Shown: piece by piece, positions 56,165-64,000 of the stretch
Layout of the letters: each line of letters begins with the position of its first letter
How positions within the stretch are numbered: the first letter of the stretch is position 1
From: Molossus alvarezi
Taxonomy: Eukaryota; Chordata; Mammalia; Chiroptera; Molossidae
DNA: 64,000 bases
NCBI GenBank assembly: GCA_037176705.1
Contig: CM073886.1
Span: forward strand, 18,895,501-18,959,500
Direction of reading: 5' to 3'
Made by a program: the position numbers and the translations under genes
The notes under the pieces: generated by a model
Databases searched by the model: none
What the model saw: the letters and a program-made list of their open reading frames with translations, nothing else
What the model was told of the DNA's origin: nothing

Positions 56165-56520
56165 TTTTTATTTCAGGTGTACAATTCTACAATACGTCAT
56201 CTGTATGTTGTATTGTGTGTACACCACCCCAAGTCAAGTGCTCTTCCATTACCATGTACACCCCCTTTACCTTCTTCTACCTTCCCTAAACCCCCCTTTC
56301 CCTCTGGTAACCACCATACTGAACATACTGTTTTCTGTGTCTATGAGCTTTGTTTTGTTTTTGCTTCATCCCTTCACCTTTTTCACCAAGCCCTCCTAAC
56401 CCCCTCCCCTCTAATAGCTGTCAGTCTATTCTCTGGATCTATGAGTCTGTACCATGCGATTTCACTTACATGTGAAATTTAATGAACAAAGTAAGCCAAC
56501 AAGCAAAATAGAGACTGGCT
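56165..56520 (+). mobile_element. L1-linked 3' segment (copy 2 of a dispersed pair)
   Basis: The first part matches 41385-41460 ('tgtacaattctacaatacgtcatctgtatgttgtattgtgtg'). It continues with 'ctctggtaaccaccatactg', then 'gatttcacttacatgtgaaatttaatgaacaaagtaag', an L1 3'-region phrase also seen at 57940. Read-through frames of 106 and 64 codons are incidental. Confidence 0.65.
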
Positions 56521-56879
56521 CTAGCACCTCTAGGTTTTAATAGTGGGTCGGAGAGAGGAGCTTGGTGATGGAGGTGATATTATGGCATTTAGACACTTAA
56601 TTGTAACTGGGCTGAAAATAGCAGCAGGAGCTGAAAGTGGGCCAGCTGGAGCATCCTTTATGTTCGGTGAAAACACTCTGTTTTGTATTTACGTTTAATA
56701 TTTCTTGACGTATGTTTCTTGGTGTGGTGTTACCAGCATTTAGCAAAGATCAAAGAATGTTAAAATAAAAACAGTGACTGGAGTGTGACATCTAAAGGTT
56801 AACCTTGCCCATCACTGTAGTAGATACAAAGACAATGAGAGATATCCAAAGAGACATCTGCAGTTGCTCTAGGACTCAC
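56521..56879. other. No gene or recognised repeat
   Basis: Single-copy-looking sequence. Confidence 0.5.
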
Positions 56880-57530
56880 ACACATTCCTTCATTTATTTA
56901 GTCATTGTTTGTTTATCGATTTGGGGGAGGGTCTACTCTATGCATTGGGGATAGAGTGGAGTATGAGAGATTGGCCTCTGCTTTCATGGGCTAATTATTT
57001 CAGTGGCAGAAACAGAAAAACACAAATAGTAACAGTATACAATGCCAAAGGGGATATATGCCGTGAAGACGCCAGAGAGCTAAAATCATGAACACTGGTG
57101 GAAGGTACAGATCAGTCGGCCAGGAATGGCCTCTTTGAGAAGGACCATTGAGGCCGAGGTCCGGCTGATCCAATAGAAAACAGACCATTTTAGAAAAACA
57201 TCACATGCAAAGGCCCTGATGTGGGAAAGAACTAAGAAGAAACAAAGGACCTTAATCATAGAGGATGAGTCATGGGGGAGGGAGGAAATGGAATTGAACA
57301 GAAAGGCAAAAGTTGGACCTTCAAAGGGCATTCTAAAGTTAGGAGTTTACATTATATTTAAAATACAGTGGGAAGAAATGAAGAGTTTTAAGTAGGATGG
57401 TGTCAGACTGTGATATAAATGAAGAGAATATGGCTTTTGCTGGCTGCCGAATGCAGTGATGGCTCAGGCAGTATTTCAGTAGCATAGGAGAGAGATAACA
57501 GTGGCTCAACCCAGGGAAGTGGACAGACTG
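56880..57530 (-). mobile_element. L2 LINE fragment
   Basis: Antisense L2 over 650 bp: 'ctatgcattggggatagagtggag', 'ggcctctttgagaaggaccattgag', gcaaaggccctgatgtggg, 'gttaggagtttacattatatttaaaatacagtgggaag', 'gagttttaagtaggatggtgtcag', 'gcagtatttcagtagcataggagagagataac'. It has the same internal order as 29690-30235 but extends further. Confidence 0.8.
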
Positions 57531-57689
57531 AGTGAGATGTATTGAGATGTGCAACTCAAAGAAAAATAAGGTATAAAGTGTCCTCAAAGGATGTGGTTGG
57601 TATTCTTGGAAGCTTTATATACTGGGAACAGCATCCTGATTTTCTGTGTCTAGTTTCCTCTGAAGCAACAATTTGCCTCATTTTTAAGA

Positions 57690-58235
57690 CCTTTTTTAAT
57701 TAATTTTTTTTTCTTATTTTACAATTACCTTTGACATTTACTATTGTATAGTTTCTGCTGTATGGCATAGTGGTTATCGGCACAAAACTGGATAAAGATG
57801 TGGTACATATATTCAATGCAATAATAATGAGCCATAGAAAAAAGAATAAAATGTTGCCATTTTCAAGAGCATGGATGGACCTAGAGGGTATTTATACTAC
57901 ATGAAATAAGTCAGACAGAGAAAGACAAGGACAATATGATTTCACTTACATATGAAATCGAAAAACCCAAAGAAGTGGAATCTAAACAACAAATAAAGCT
58001 GAAACAAACTTATATTCAGAGAACAGACTGATGATTGCCAAATTGAGAGGCGATTGGGGGGCTGGGTGAGAAGGGGAAGGGATTAAGGGATTGAGGGATT
58101 TCGTAAATTGGCAGTTAAATTGGGATGTAAAGTGCAGCACAGGGAATACAGTCAGTAATATTGTAATAACTAAGTATGGTGTCAGGTGGGTACTAGACTT
58201 ATCGGGAGGGATCGCTTTATAAATTACATCAATGT
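57690..58235 (+). mobile_element. L1 3' end
   Basis: aaactggataaagatgtggtacatatattc, 'gcatggatggacctagagggtatttatactacatgaaataagtcagacagagaaagacaagg', 'gaacagactgatgattgcc', 'ggatgtaaagtgcagcacagggaatacagtcagtaatattgtaataac', 'gcttta' and 'caatgtctaac' are ordered landmarks of a fairly young mammalian L1 3' region. It ends abruptly near 58235 without the usual 'gttgtacacctgaaact' terminus. Confidence 0.88.
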
Positions 58236-58255
58236 CTAACTACTATTTGCCTGAT

Positions 58256-58510
58256 CTTTAATGAAATGGTTGTGGAGTCACGAGCTGGACAGAGCACAAC
58301 AAAAACGGTAGAACATACAGTACTTTCTCCATCACCTGATTTGGGAGTGTTGAAGTTTATTTGTCTCGGACCGCACACGATGTCAGAGACAATAATAGTG
58401 CTGTATTTCTTTAGTCTGGCGGCAATCACCGGCAGGATACCTGAAGTGTAGGAGCCGACAGAGCCAGGGGCAGCGGCCCTGGCGGTGGAACCCGCACCCT
58501 TCGCTACCCC
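58256..58510. other. CpG-dense block of unknown origin
   Basis: About 250 bp with roughly fifteen CpGs, far above the surrounding DNA (for example ggaccgcacacgatg, ctggcggcaatcaccggc, 'gcggccctggcggtgg', 'cttcgctaccccgg'). It abuts the truncated L1 3' end. The minus strand is open from upstream of 58429 to 58229, and the plus strand is open at 58266-58451. I recognise neither translation, and the minus frame ends inside L1 sequence, so coding is not supported. It could be a recent insertion, a small CpG island or conserved noncoding DNA. Confidence 0.45.
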
Positions 58511-58539
58511 GGTGATCTCATGATGAATGGGTGATCATG

Positions 58540-59190
58540 GTAACCCACTTGTTATTATTCTTATAATGAAGCTGTCTCCAACCAGGTACAATCTTGGACT
58601 TACATAATTGAATTTTAGATGGAGGTGCGCTGCTGGTTTATATGAAATTTCCACCGGTGCCAGCATGAGTCCAGGATTTAGCAAACAATATTTTTAATTG
58701 AGATTTTATGTCCTTGCCCTCAAATCAAGCACTTTAATAGGATCCCAGTTGGAATAGGTGACTTAGTAACAAGTTACCACTCCTTTCCACATCAGAAAGG
58801 TGTTGATTTCTCTAACTCCTGCTGGGCGTCCATCTCCTCCAGTGACCCACTGCCTACGTGTGCCATAAAACCAGTGTTTTGCATTCCATTATGTTCAAAG
58901 GCTAGCTTTAGTAATCTGCATATTTCTTGCGGGATGTGCTGGCTGCGTTCCATCAGCAAACATTAAGATAGAAAAGTATTAAAAATATTGATTCGTCATC
59001 TATTACACTGAAGTGATAGATTGAAATGAAATTTGGATGCATTCCAAACCTCCAATAACTTGGACATTATTGGATGAAACGGCTTGGTCTTCGTCTCATT
59101 AATATGCTATGCCCATGTGAGAACAGTCAGGAGAATGAAGCAAGAGTTGGCCACGATTTTTCACAGTAATTTATGTTTTCCAAATATGGG
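58540..59190. promoter_or_regulatory. Possible conserved noncoding element
   Basis: No repeat recognised over 650 bp and no sustained frame. TAAT/ATTA-type sites recur ('ttacataattgaattttag', 'atttttaattgag', 'ctcattaatatgc'), with well-spaced mixed-composition blocks such as 'gaaatttccaccggtgcc'. Suggestive of an enhancer by texture only. Confidence 0.3.
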
Positions 59191-59905
59191 GAGGGTTTTA
59201 GATCCAAGAGGACACTCTCCATAGCTGGACCTTGCTCTCAGTTGGAAACGCTGTTCTTTTCCATGTTTGCTGATGAGGAGGGTGATACTCCCAATTGAAC
59301 TTCATACGCTTTAGGCTTTTCAGGTCATCTCACCATAACGTTCCTCTAGTCCCCTGCCCTGGGATACCAGGGACAACGGTAGTACCCACACCTTTGTCTG
59401 TTTCATCCAAGGAAGTGTCCATCTTGATTCCATTATTTTCTCCTCCTCCTCACCTATGCTTCTTGACGTTCACCCTTTTGTGCTGCCGATGCCATCATCC
59501 TGCTTTATTGCTACTCTAATTGCTTTCTCCACTTTCGGACTAGGGGTCTCTCTTTTCCTTCAGCTGCTCTGCTCACTATTTTGTAGTGTCAGATAGTTTC
59601 GTTTCTTTGTTCTCCCAGAGAATCTTTATCTCAGTATTGACAATGTATTGGTCAGGAGTGCGTATGCATTGATCGAATTTGCTTGCTTTGGAGAGGGAAA
59701 CATGCACGCTGAAATTAAAGAGCTATTCTTTTTGGGAATGTGTGCACGTTTCCAAATTTATTTTAATTATTTAACAGTTGTCATAGACTAGTTTCAACAA
59801 GCAATGCCTTAAAAAATACCAATATTGTACTTTAATTAATATCATGCATTCTAATATATGTAGGAGAATTGGTGGTGTTGAGATTTACTTTGAAATGTAC
59901 TAAAA
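59191..59905. other. No gene or recognised repeat
   Basis: A 74-codon frame at 59295-59519 is unrecognised. Confidence 0.5.
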
Positions 59906-59909
59906 ATAA

Positions 59910-60060
59910 GATGGGTTGGTGGATGGATAGGGGGATGGGCATTTGAAAAAATCTGGGATAAAGCAAGGACAGTAAAATACTAATAGTAGAGTAGAGGTGG
60001 TGGGTGTATGGGTATTTGCTGCATGTTTGAAATGTTCATAATAAAATATTAGGAAAATAT
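59910..60060 (+). mobile_element. Old L1 3' end fragment
   Basis: 'gtaaaatactaatagtagagtagaggtggtgggtgtatgggtatttgctgcatgtttgaaatgttcataataaaatattaggaaaa' matches the terminal phrase of old L1M elements, including the aataaaat end. Confidence 0.75.
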
Positions 60061-60396
60061 AGTATAAAAGTGAACAACGTATTGATAGCCCATAGACTGA
60101 GTTAAAAAGTGTATGCTTGTGTTTAGCATCCATTATTTTACTGGGAGATGCTTCAGGGGCCATATTTGTAGCAGGATCATCTCACCATCACCCCGCACCT
60201 CCCCTTCTATCCTCTGGTCCATGTCTTTTCCCCCGCTTGCTTCTTCTCTTTGAATATGTTTTGTATCCATCTTAGCAGAAACAGTGCGATTTGGTCTTGT
60301 CATCAACCTGTGTAAGTAGAAGCAGCAGCAGATCAAAAGGGAGAAAGAGAAATATATTTCTTCTCTTCCCCTCATCTCACCCTGAGCCTGCCTGCC
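60061..60396. other. No gene or recognised repeat
   Basis: Single-copy-looking sequence. Confidence 0.5.
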
Positions 60397-60430
60397 CTCC
60401 TCCTCCTCCTCCTCCTCCTCCTCCTCCTCA
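60397..60430 (+). repeat. (CTC)n trinucleotide repeat
   Basis: About 11 CTC units. It gives polyglutamate or polyproline in frames on either strand, which are artefacts. Confidence 0.97.
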
Positions 60431-60434
60431 CTCA

Positions 60435-60800
60435 TTTCTTGTGTCAAAGTTAGTGGAGCACTCTGGCCTCGTTGGATTTATGCGGCTCAGAGAGAGAGAA
60501 CGCTGCTGCTGTCTGCCCCACATTGATTGAGCTCTCTGGGCTTGAGGGATTTTTGCCGAGCTGAGTTTTACGGTTGATAGGCTCTCGGTCATTTGTCATA
60601 AAATCATTCCAACCAAGCTGTTTACTGGTTTGAATGCTTAATTACTGAAGGAGAGGAGAATAACTCCTTTTGGCGCTGGGCGTTCGTTCGAATTCCTTCC
60701 CCCAGCTCACTTATCATCCAGCGCCCCATGACGGCTGGGCAGTTTATACAATAGACACACCACCCTTGTGAATCAAAAGCTAAAGACACTCACCCTCTAC
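60435..60800. promoter_or_regulatory. Possible conserved noncoding element
   Basis: Repeat-free, CpG-retaining ('ttgccgagctgagttttacgg', 'ggcgctgggcgttcgttcg') and containing 'gtcataaaatc' and 'gcttaattactgaag'. No coding signal. Low-confidence call by texture. Confidence 0.3.
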
Positions 60801-61356
60801 CTAAAGATTCCGAGGTGTGCATGCACCGATCTTCTCATCGCATAGCACGATAGTATTTTCTTTTGAATATAAATGGATCGCAGAACTCATCACTCAGGCA
60901 GCTACAGCTGTGCGAGGGTCTGCCCTGGGTTTCAAAGCAGAATATTCACCTGGTTTACTTCGGTCAATTTCCAGAACTACTTTGCTGACTCCCCCACCAA
61001 TTCAATATCCTCCATCCAAATTGCCTAAGTGTGTTGGATATAATTATCTCTCTGAAAAAAAAAAAAAAGTCCCACTAAATTGGAGTCACATTTATTTGTA
61101 AATGCAAAGCCATCTTGGGAATTATATTTCAAAACTTCTAGTCGAGGATTTAGTGTCTGAGGTCCTTTCTTTGCGGTTTATTTATAATTTCAGCTCCTCT
61201 TCTCCAGGAGGAAAATTAAAACACTCTTTGTGCCTCTGCTCCTCCCTTCTCGGCATTCATGCCCTTATACAATTTCTCTCTGCAAATTGGCCTCAATTAT
61301 TTTCTTTTCATTGGTTCCATATCATTGAATATTTAGGGAATACATTTTGTTGTTGT
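60801..61356. other. No gene or recognised repeat
   Basis: A poly-A run at 61058-61069 and otherwise single-copy-looking. The 94- and 86-codon frames here are back to back (60817-61101 and 61102-61362) with no recognisable motif. Confidence 0.5.
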
Positions 61357-61595
61357 TGTTAATCCTCACCGTGGATATTTTTCCACTGGTTTTTAGAAAG
61401 AGTGGAAGGGAGGGAGAGAGAGAGAAAAACATGGAGGTGAGAGAGAGACATTACTTGGTTGCCTCCTGCATGACCCTGACTGGGGCCAGGGATCAAATCT
61501 GCAACCCAGGTACAAGCCCTTGACCTGGAATTGACCCTGTGACCCTATAGTCCATGGGCTGATACTCTAACTGCTGAGCCAAACCAGCTAGGGCT
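61357..61595 (-). mobile_element. VES SINE, older long-tail form
   Basis: Reverse VES whose plus-strand left edge is the long tail ('aatcctcaccgtggatatttttccactgg'). It continues with 'gtggaagggagggagagag', 'ggttgcctcctgcatgaccctgac', and the head 'gatactctaactgctgagccaaaccagctagggc'. Flanks gaatacattttg and gaacatgtttt are a possible decayed target duplication. Confidence 0.88.
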
Positions 61596-61644
61596 TGGAA
61601 CATGTTTTTATATATGGGATGCTTTTGAACAGATTAAGAGAGTG

Positions 61645-61910
61645 GGGAAGATTGAGAGAGAGAGACAGAGACAGAAAGAGAGAGAAGAGAGATTCAGGGA
61701 CAGAGAAAGAGATTCTGAGACAGAGATGTTCAGGAAGAGAGACAGAGAGACTCAGAGGGAGAGAGAGAGACAGAAAGACAAAGAGACAGAGAGAGAGAGA
61801 AGAGAGATTCAGGCAGAGAGAAAGAGATTCCGAGATAGAGATGTTCAGGAAGAGAGAAAGGGAGACTCAGAGGGGGAGAGACAGAGAGAGAAAGAGAGGA
61901 GCGAAGCCGA
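61645..61910 (+). repeat. GA-rich 115-bp tandem repeat, about two copies
   Basis: Purine tract with a higher-order repeat. Landmarks gattcagg (61691 and 61806), gagattc and atgttcaggaagagag (61726 and 61841) recur at exactly 115 bp. Frames of 110 and 98 codons here read Arg/Glu/Asp strings and are simple-sequence artefacts. Confidence 0.93.
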
Positions 61911-61959
61911 AAATCGGGAGGTTTTAATGCCAAGATAACCTGTCAGAACACCTTAAATA

Positions 61960-62560
61960 TTTACCAGAGTTTTGATGTTTCATTTATCTGTATGTCAGCA
62001 GGGCATCGCATCATGTCAATGTTTTATCATGGAGCACCGTGGCTCTTTCCACTGTATGGGATCCGAACTTTAAAAACCCAAACTTTTAATCACTTTGCTA
62101 TAAATATAATCCCGGGGAATTCTTTCCCTGTACCGTGCCTTTCCCGTTATTAAAAACAACTGCTTGTCACTCCTCCGAGCTTCTCTCCTCCTCCCTCCTT
62201 TTAAATATCGCCCTTATTCGGAGCTATTATACTTAGAGTAATCTGGATTCTCTCAGAGCTGCCAAAAGGTGAAATTGACCTTTGGAGGATGTATTGCTGA
62301 AAACTGCAGCCCATGCATTTTCCCCCAGTGGAAACATCCTGTGTGTGAGGACCGAGAGGGACAATTTACAGCCGGTTGCAAATTGGTCGCTGAGGTCAGT
62401 GCGTGCCCAGGTCTGCAATCACATTAGCCGTGTTCGGATGACGATGCGCAGGGAGGTGTCTCCTAGGGAGCTGTCACTGGGACCTGGCCACCTCCACGGG
62501 CACCAAGCGCCCTTTGCCAGTCTTATTTATTTTGGCACGCACAGTGGAAACCTTTCAACG
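61960..62560. promoter_or_regulatory. Possible conserved noncoding element
   Basis: 600 bp with no repeat, many retained CpGs in an AT-moderate context ('atcgcccttattcggagc', 'cagccggttgcaaattggtcgctgagg', 'ccgtgttcggatgacgatgcgcagg') and short AT-rich motif clusters ('cttttaatcactttgctataaatataatcc'). A 101-codon plus frame (62282-62587) has no recognisable domain. Confidence 0.35.
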
Positions 62561-62669
62561 TCTCAACTTTTTTTTCAGCAACTATGAAAAATGTGTGGTG
62601 AGAACATTGACCTATAGGGGTTTTGTGGAATCATTACAACAGTATCCTGGGCTTATTGGTTCTGTTTCA

Positions 62670-62870
62670 CTGAGCTAAATCTTTTACATGAATTCTTCCC
62701 ACGGAACCCTCTCACCTTCGAGAGGGGGTTGTTCAAGGTACTCTCTTCGTTTCACCAATGAGAAAATAAGGGGCTTAGAAAGTTGGGTCAGTGACCCAAG
62801 TAAGTGAATGTAGATCCAGGTGTTTTGAAATGACATGGTTTGACTTCAGGGCGGTGCTCTTCACCAGCCG
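62670..62870 (-). mobile_element. MIR SINE
   Basis: Antisense: 'gagctaaatcttttacatgaattcttcccacggaaccctctc', 'tctcttcgtttcaccaatgagaaaataaggggcttagaaagt', 'gacccaagtaagtgaatgtagatccagg', 'tgacttcagggcggtgctcttcacca' follow the reverse MIR order. Confidence 0.8.
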
Positions 62871-62929
62871 TGCGAGTTTTGAGATCCAAGTTCTCTTGGC
62901 AATATTGAGATATTCAGGACTGCCATGAG

Positions 62930-63300
62930 CATCAACCCTCTTCCACTCGCTTTGTTAGTGGGGACTAGAGATAATTTAGTGTAAAATGTCCCAATAAAAA
63001 TTTTCCCCAAAGCATATGTAAACCACGACATAATAGATTTATCAAAGCAGCAGAATGCTATTATGTTCAAAAGATTAACCAGACCGAAGCTATTTGTCAT
63101 AGCAACGGGTGCTGGAGTTGACAAATTACAATTGAACCCAGTTTGTAGCAAAATGTTAGGCAGAGCGTTGAGACTGATGAATTGACATGAGAGTCCAGTG
63201 TGGAATATATTAGCGCAATTTGAATATCATTCAAAATAAAGCATAACCATGTTCCAAAACATCCCCCAAACCATGACTCGCCACCAGCACACATCCTTGA
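62930..63300. promoter_or_regulatory. Possible conserved noncoding element
   Basis: Repeat-free. Dense short motifs ('aaccacgacataatagatttatc', 'agattaaccagaccg', 'gtcatagcaacgggtgc', 'gacaaattacaattgaac', 'atattagcgcaatttg') and no plus-strand frame. 'gtcatagcaacgg' resembles an RFX X-box half. Texture-based call. Confidence 0.33.
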
Positions 63301-63817
63301 TCCGAAAATGCATCAGTAGCAAGACAGACCATCCATGTATAACTTTTAGTTAAAAAAGAAAGAACTTCTACATGAAATGTTTGCATTGATTCTCAGGCAC
63401 TTTAAAACTTGTGGTCGAGGGCAAGAGATGACATCATCTTAGACATAAGAAAACATACTGAATTCCAGATAATAAGTTTTACACTAATGAGATAAGATAC
63501 CTTTCCCTAATAAAATCTATGGACTAGACAGTGATGGGTGTTAAGGGAGGGAAGAGGAAGAACCTGTATTTTTTTTTTTTTTTTTACTAGAAAAGGGATC
63601 TTTAACATATTTCTCTGTAGAATGATTTGATCAAATTATCACAAAAATAGGTCTTCTCTGTCTTGGTGATTAAGTTTTCTGTTATGAGGCAAGCAGTGTG
63701 ATAGGTTGTACTAGGAGGAAAGTTAAAATGTACAGGAATCAGTGGAATTTCATATTACCTGTCTCTGTCTTGCTAATTGATTTTCTACATAACCAACTTT
63801 ATTTCGAGGAATGTCAG
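63301..63817. other. No gene; poly-T run
   Basis: A run of about 18 T at 63569-63586. No retroposon body recognised next to it. Confidence 0.5.
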
Positions 63818-63912
63818 TCCAGGTGTGTGTGTCTGTGTGTGTGTGTGCGTGGATGTGTGTGCCTGAGTGTGCATGTGTGTGTGTGTACATGTGCAGGTGT
63901 GTGTGCATGTTT
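63818..63912 (+). repeat. (TG)n microsatellite, imperfect
   Basis: About 45 TG-type dinucleotides with several point interruptions (TC, CG, CC, GA). The 82-codon minus-strand His/Thr frame is an artefact. Confidence 0.95.
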
Positions 63913-64000
63913 TTCCTTTCTGCCTGCTGACTGCTGCTGTCATGTCTGTGGTTGGGGTCTGAGTCCCAGCATGTCTGTGGCAGGGGCTCTTCTTTCACAT

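Noticed and set aside
58229..58451. Protein-coding exon or endogenous viral gene in the CpG-dense block
   Set aside because: The translation is unrecognised and the minus frame terminates inside L1 sequence; kept only as an unexplained block.
60133..60447. Polyglutamate-containing 104-codon minus-strand frame
   Set aside because: The glutamate run is a (CTC)n repeat read backwards and the rest is unrecognised.
61595..61938. Arg/Glu-rich frames of 98-110 codons
   Set aside because: Direct translation of a GA tandem repeat.

Overview
This is 64 kb of mammalian nuclear DNA, almost certainly from a yangochiropteran (vespertilionid-like) bat. The main evidence is about fifteen copies of the tRNA-derived VES SINE: heads carry variants of the box A string 'gtggctcagtggttgagc', box B resembles 'ggttcgattcc', and tails run 'tctctctccctctcc...aatcaataaaga'. 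A non-autonomous hAT element of a type known in bats supports this, on top of a general mammalian background of L1M, L2, MIR, MLT1 and MER5A. I see no HeliBat copy. Species and chromosome cannot be read from the window.

I found no functional protein-coding gene, exon or structural RNA gene. The longest open frames all lie in repeats, in simple sequence or in a processed pseudogene. The only recognisable gene-derived sequence is a retrocopy of ribosomal protein L32 on the minus strand (23839-24339). It has a target-site duplication, early frameshifts and a lost stop codon.

Layout. 1-15 kb: scattered VES, MIR, L1 and unassigned old repeats, with a perfect 22-bp-arm hairpin at 11.6 kb. 15.8-17.1 kb: two abutting L1M fragments with an AT-rich expansion. 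17.7-23 kb: mostly single-copy DNA with conserved-noncoding-like blocks at 19.4 and 21.4-22.6 kb. 23-32.7 kb: an old DNA transposon, the RPL32 retrocopy, L2, a solo LTR with clean termini (25427-25941), two MLT1 LTRs, and an L1M interrupted by a VES. 33-45 kb: single-copy DNA with a few MIR and VES, the hAT MITE (35456-35647), a GATA microsatellite, and a conserved-element-like block at 36.5 kb. 45.3-53 kb: a dense nest of an MLT1 containing a VES fragment, then two decayed L1 copies head to tail, themselves invaded by VES. 53-64 kb: L2, MIR and L1 3' ends, a CpG-dense block of unknown origin at 58.3 kb, further conserved-element-like blocks, and purine or dinucleotide repeats.

The overall picture is a gene desert or a large intron. 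The repeat-poor, TAAT-rich blocks could be distal regulatory elements, but this is inferred from composition only. I did not find a new biological system. The best second-look items are the hAT MITE, the perfect hairpin, the solo LTR, the read-through RPL32 retrocopy, and the CpG-dense block beside an L1 tail.
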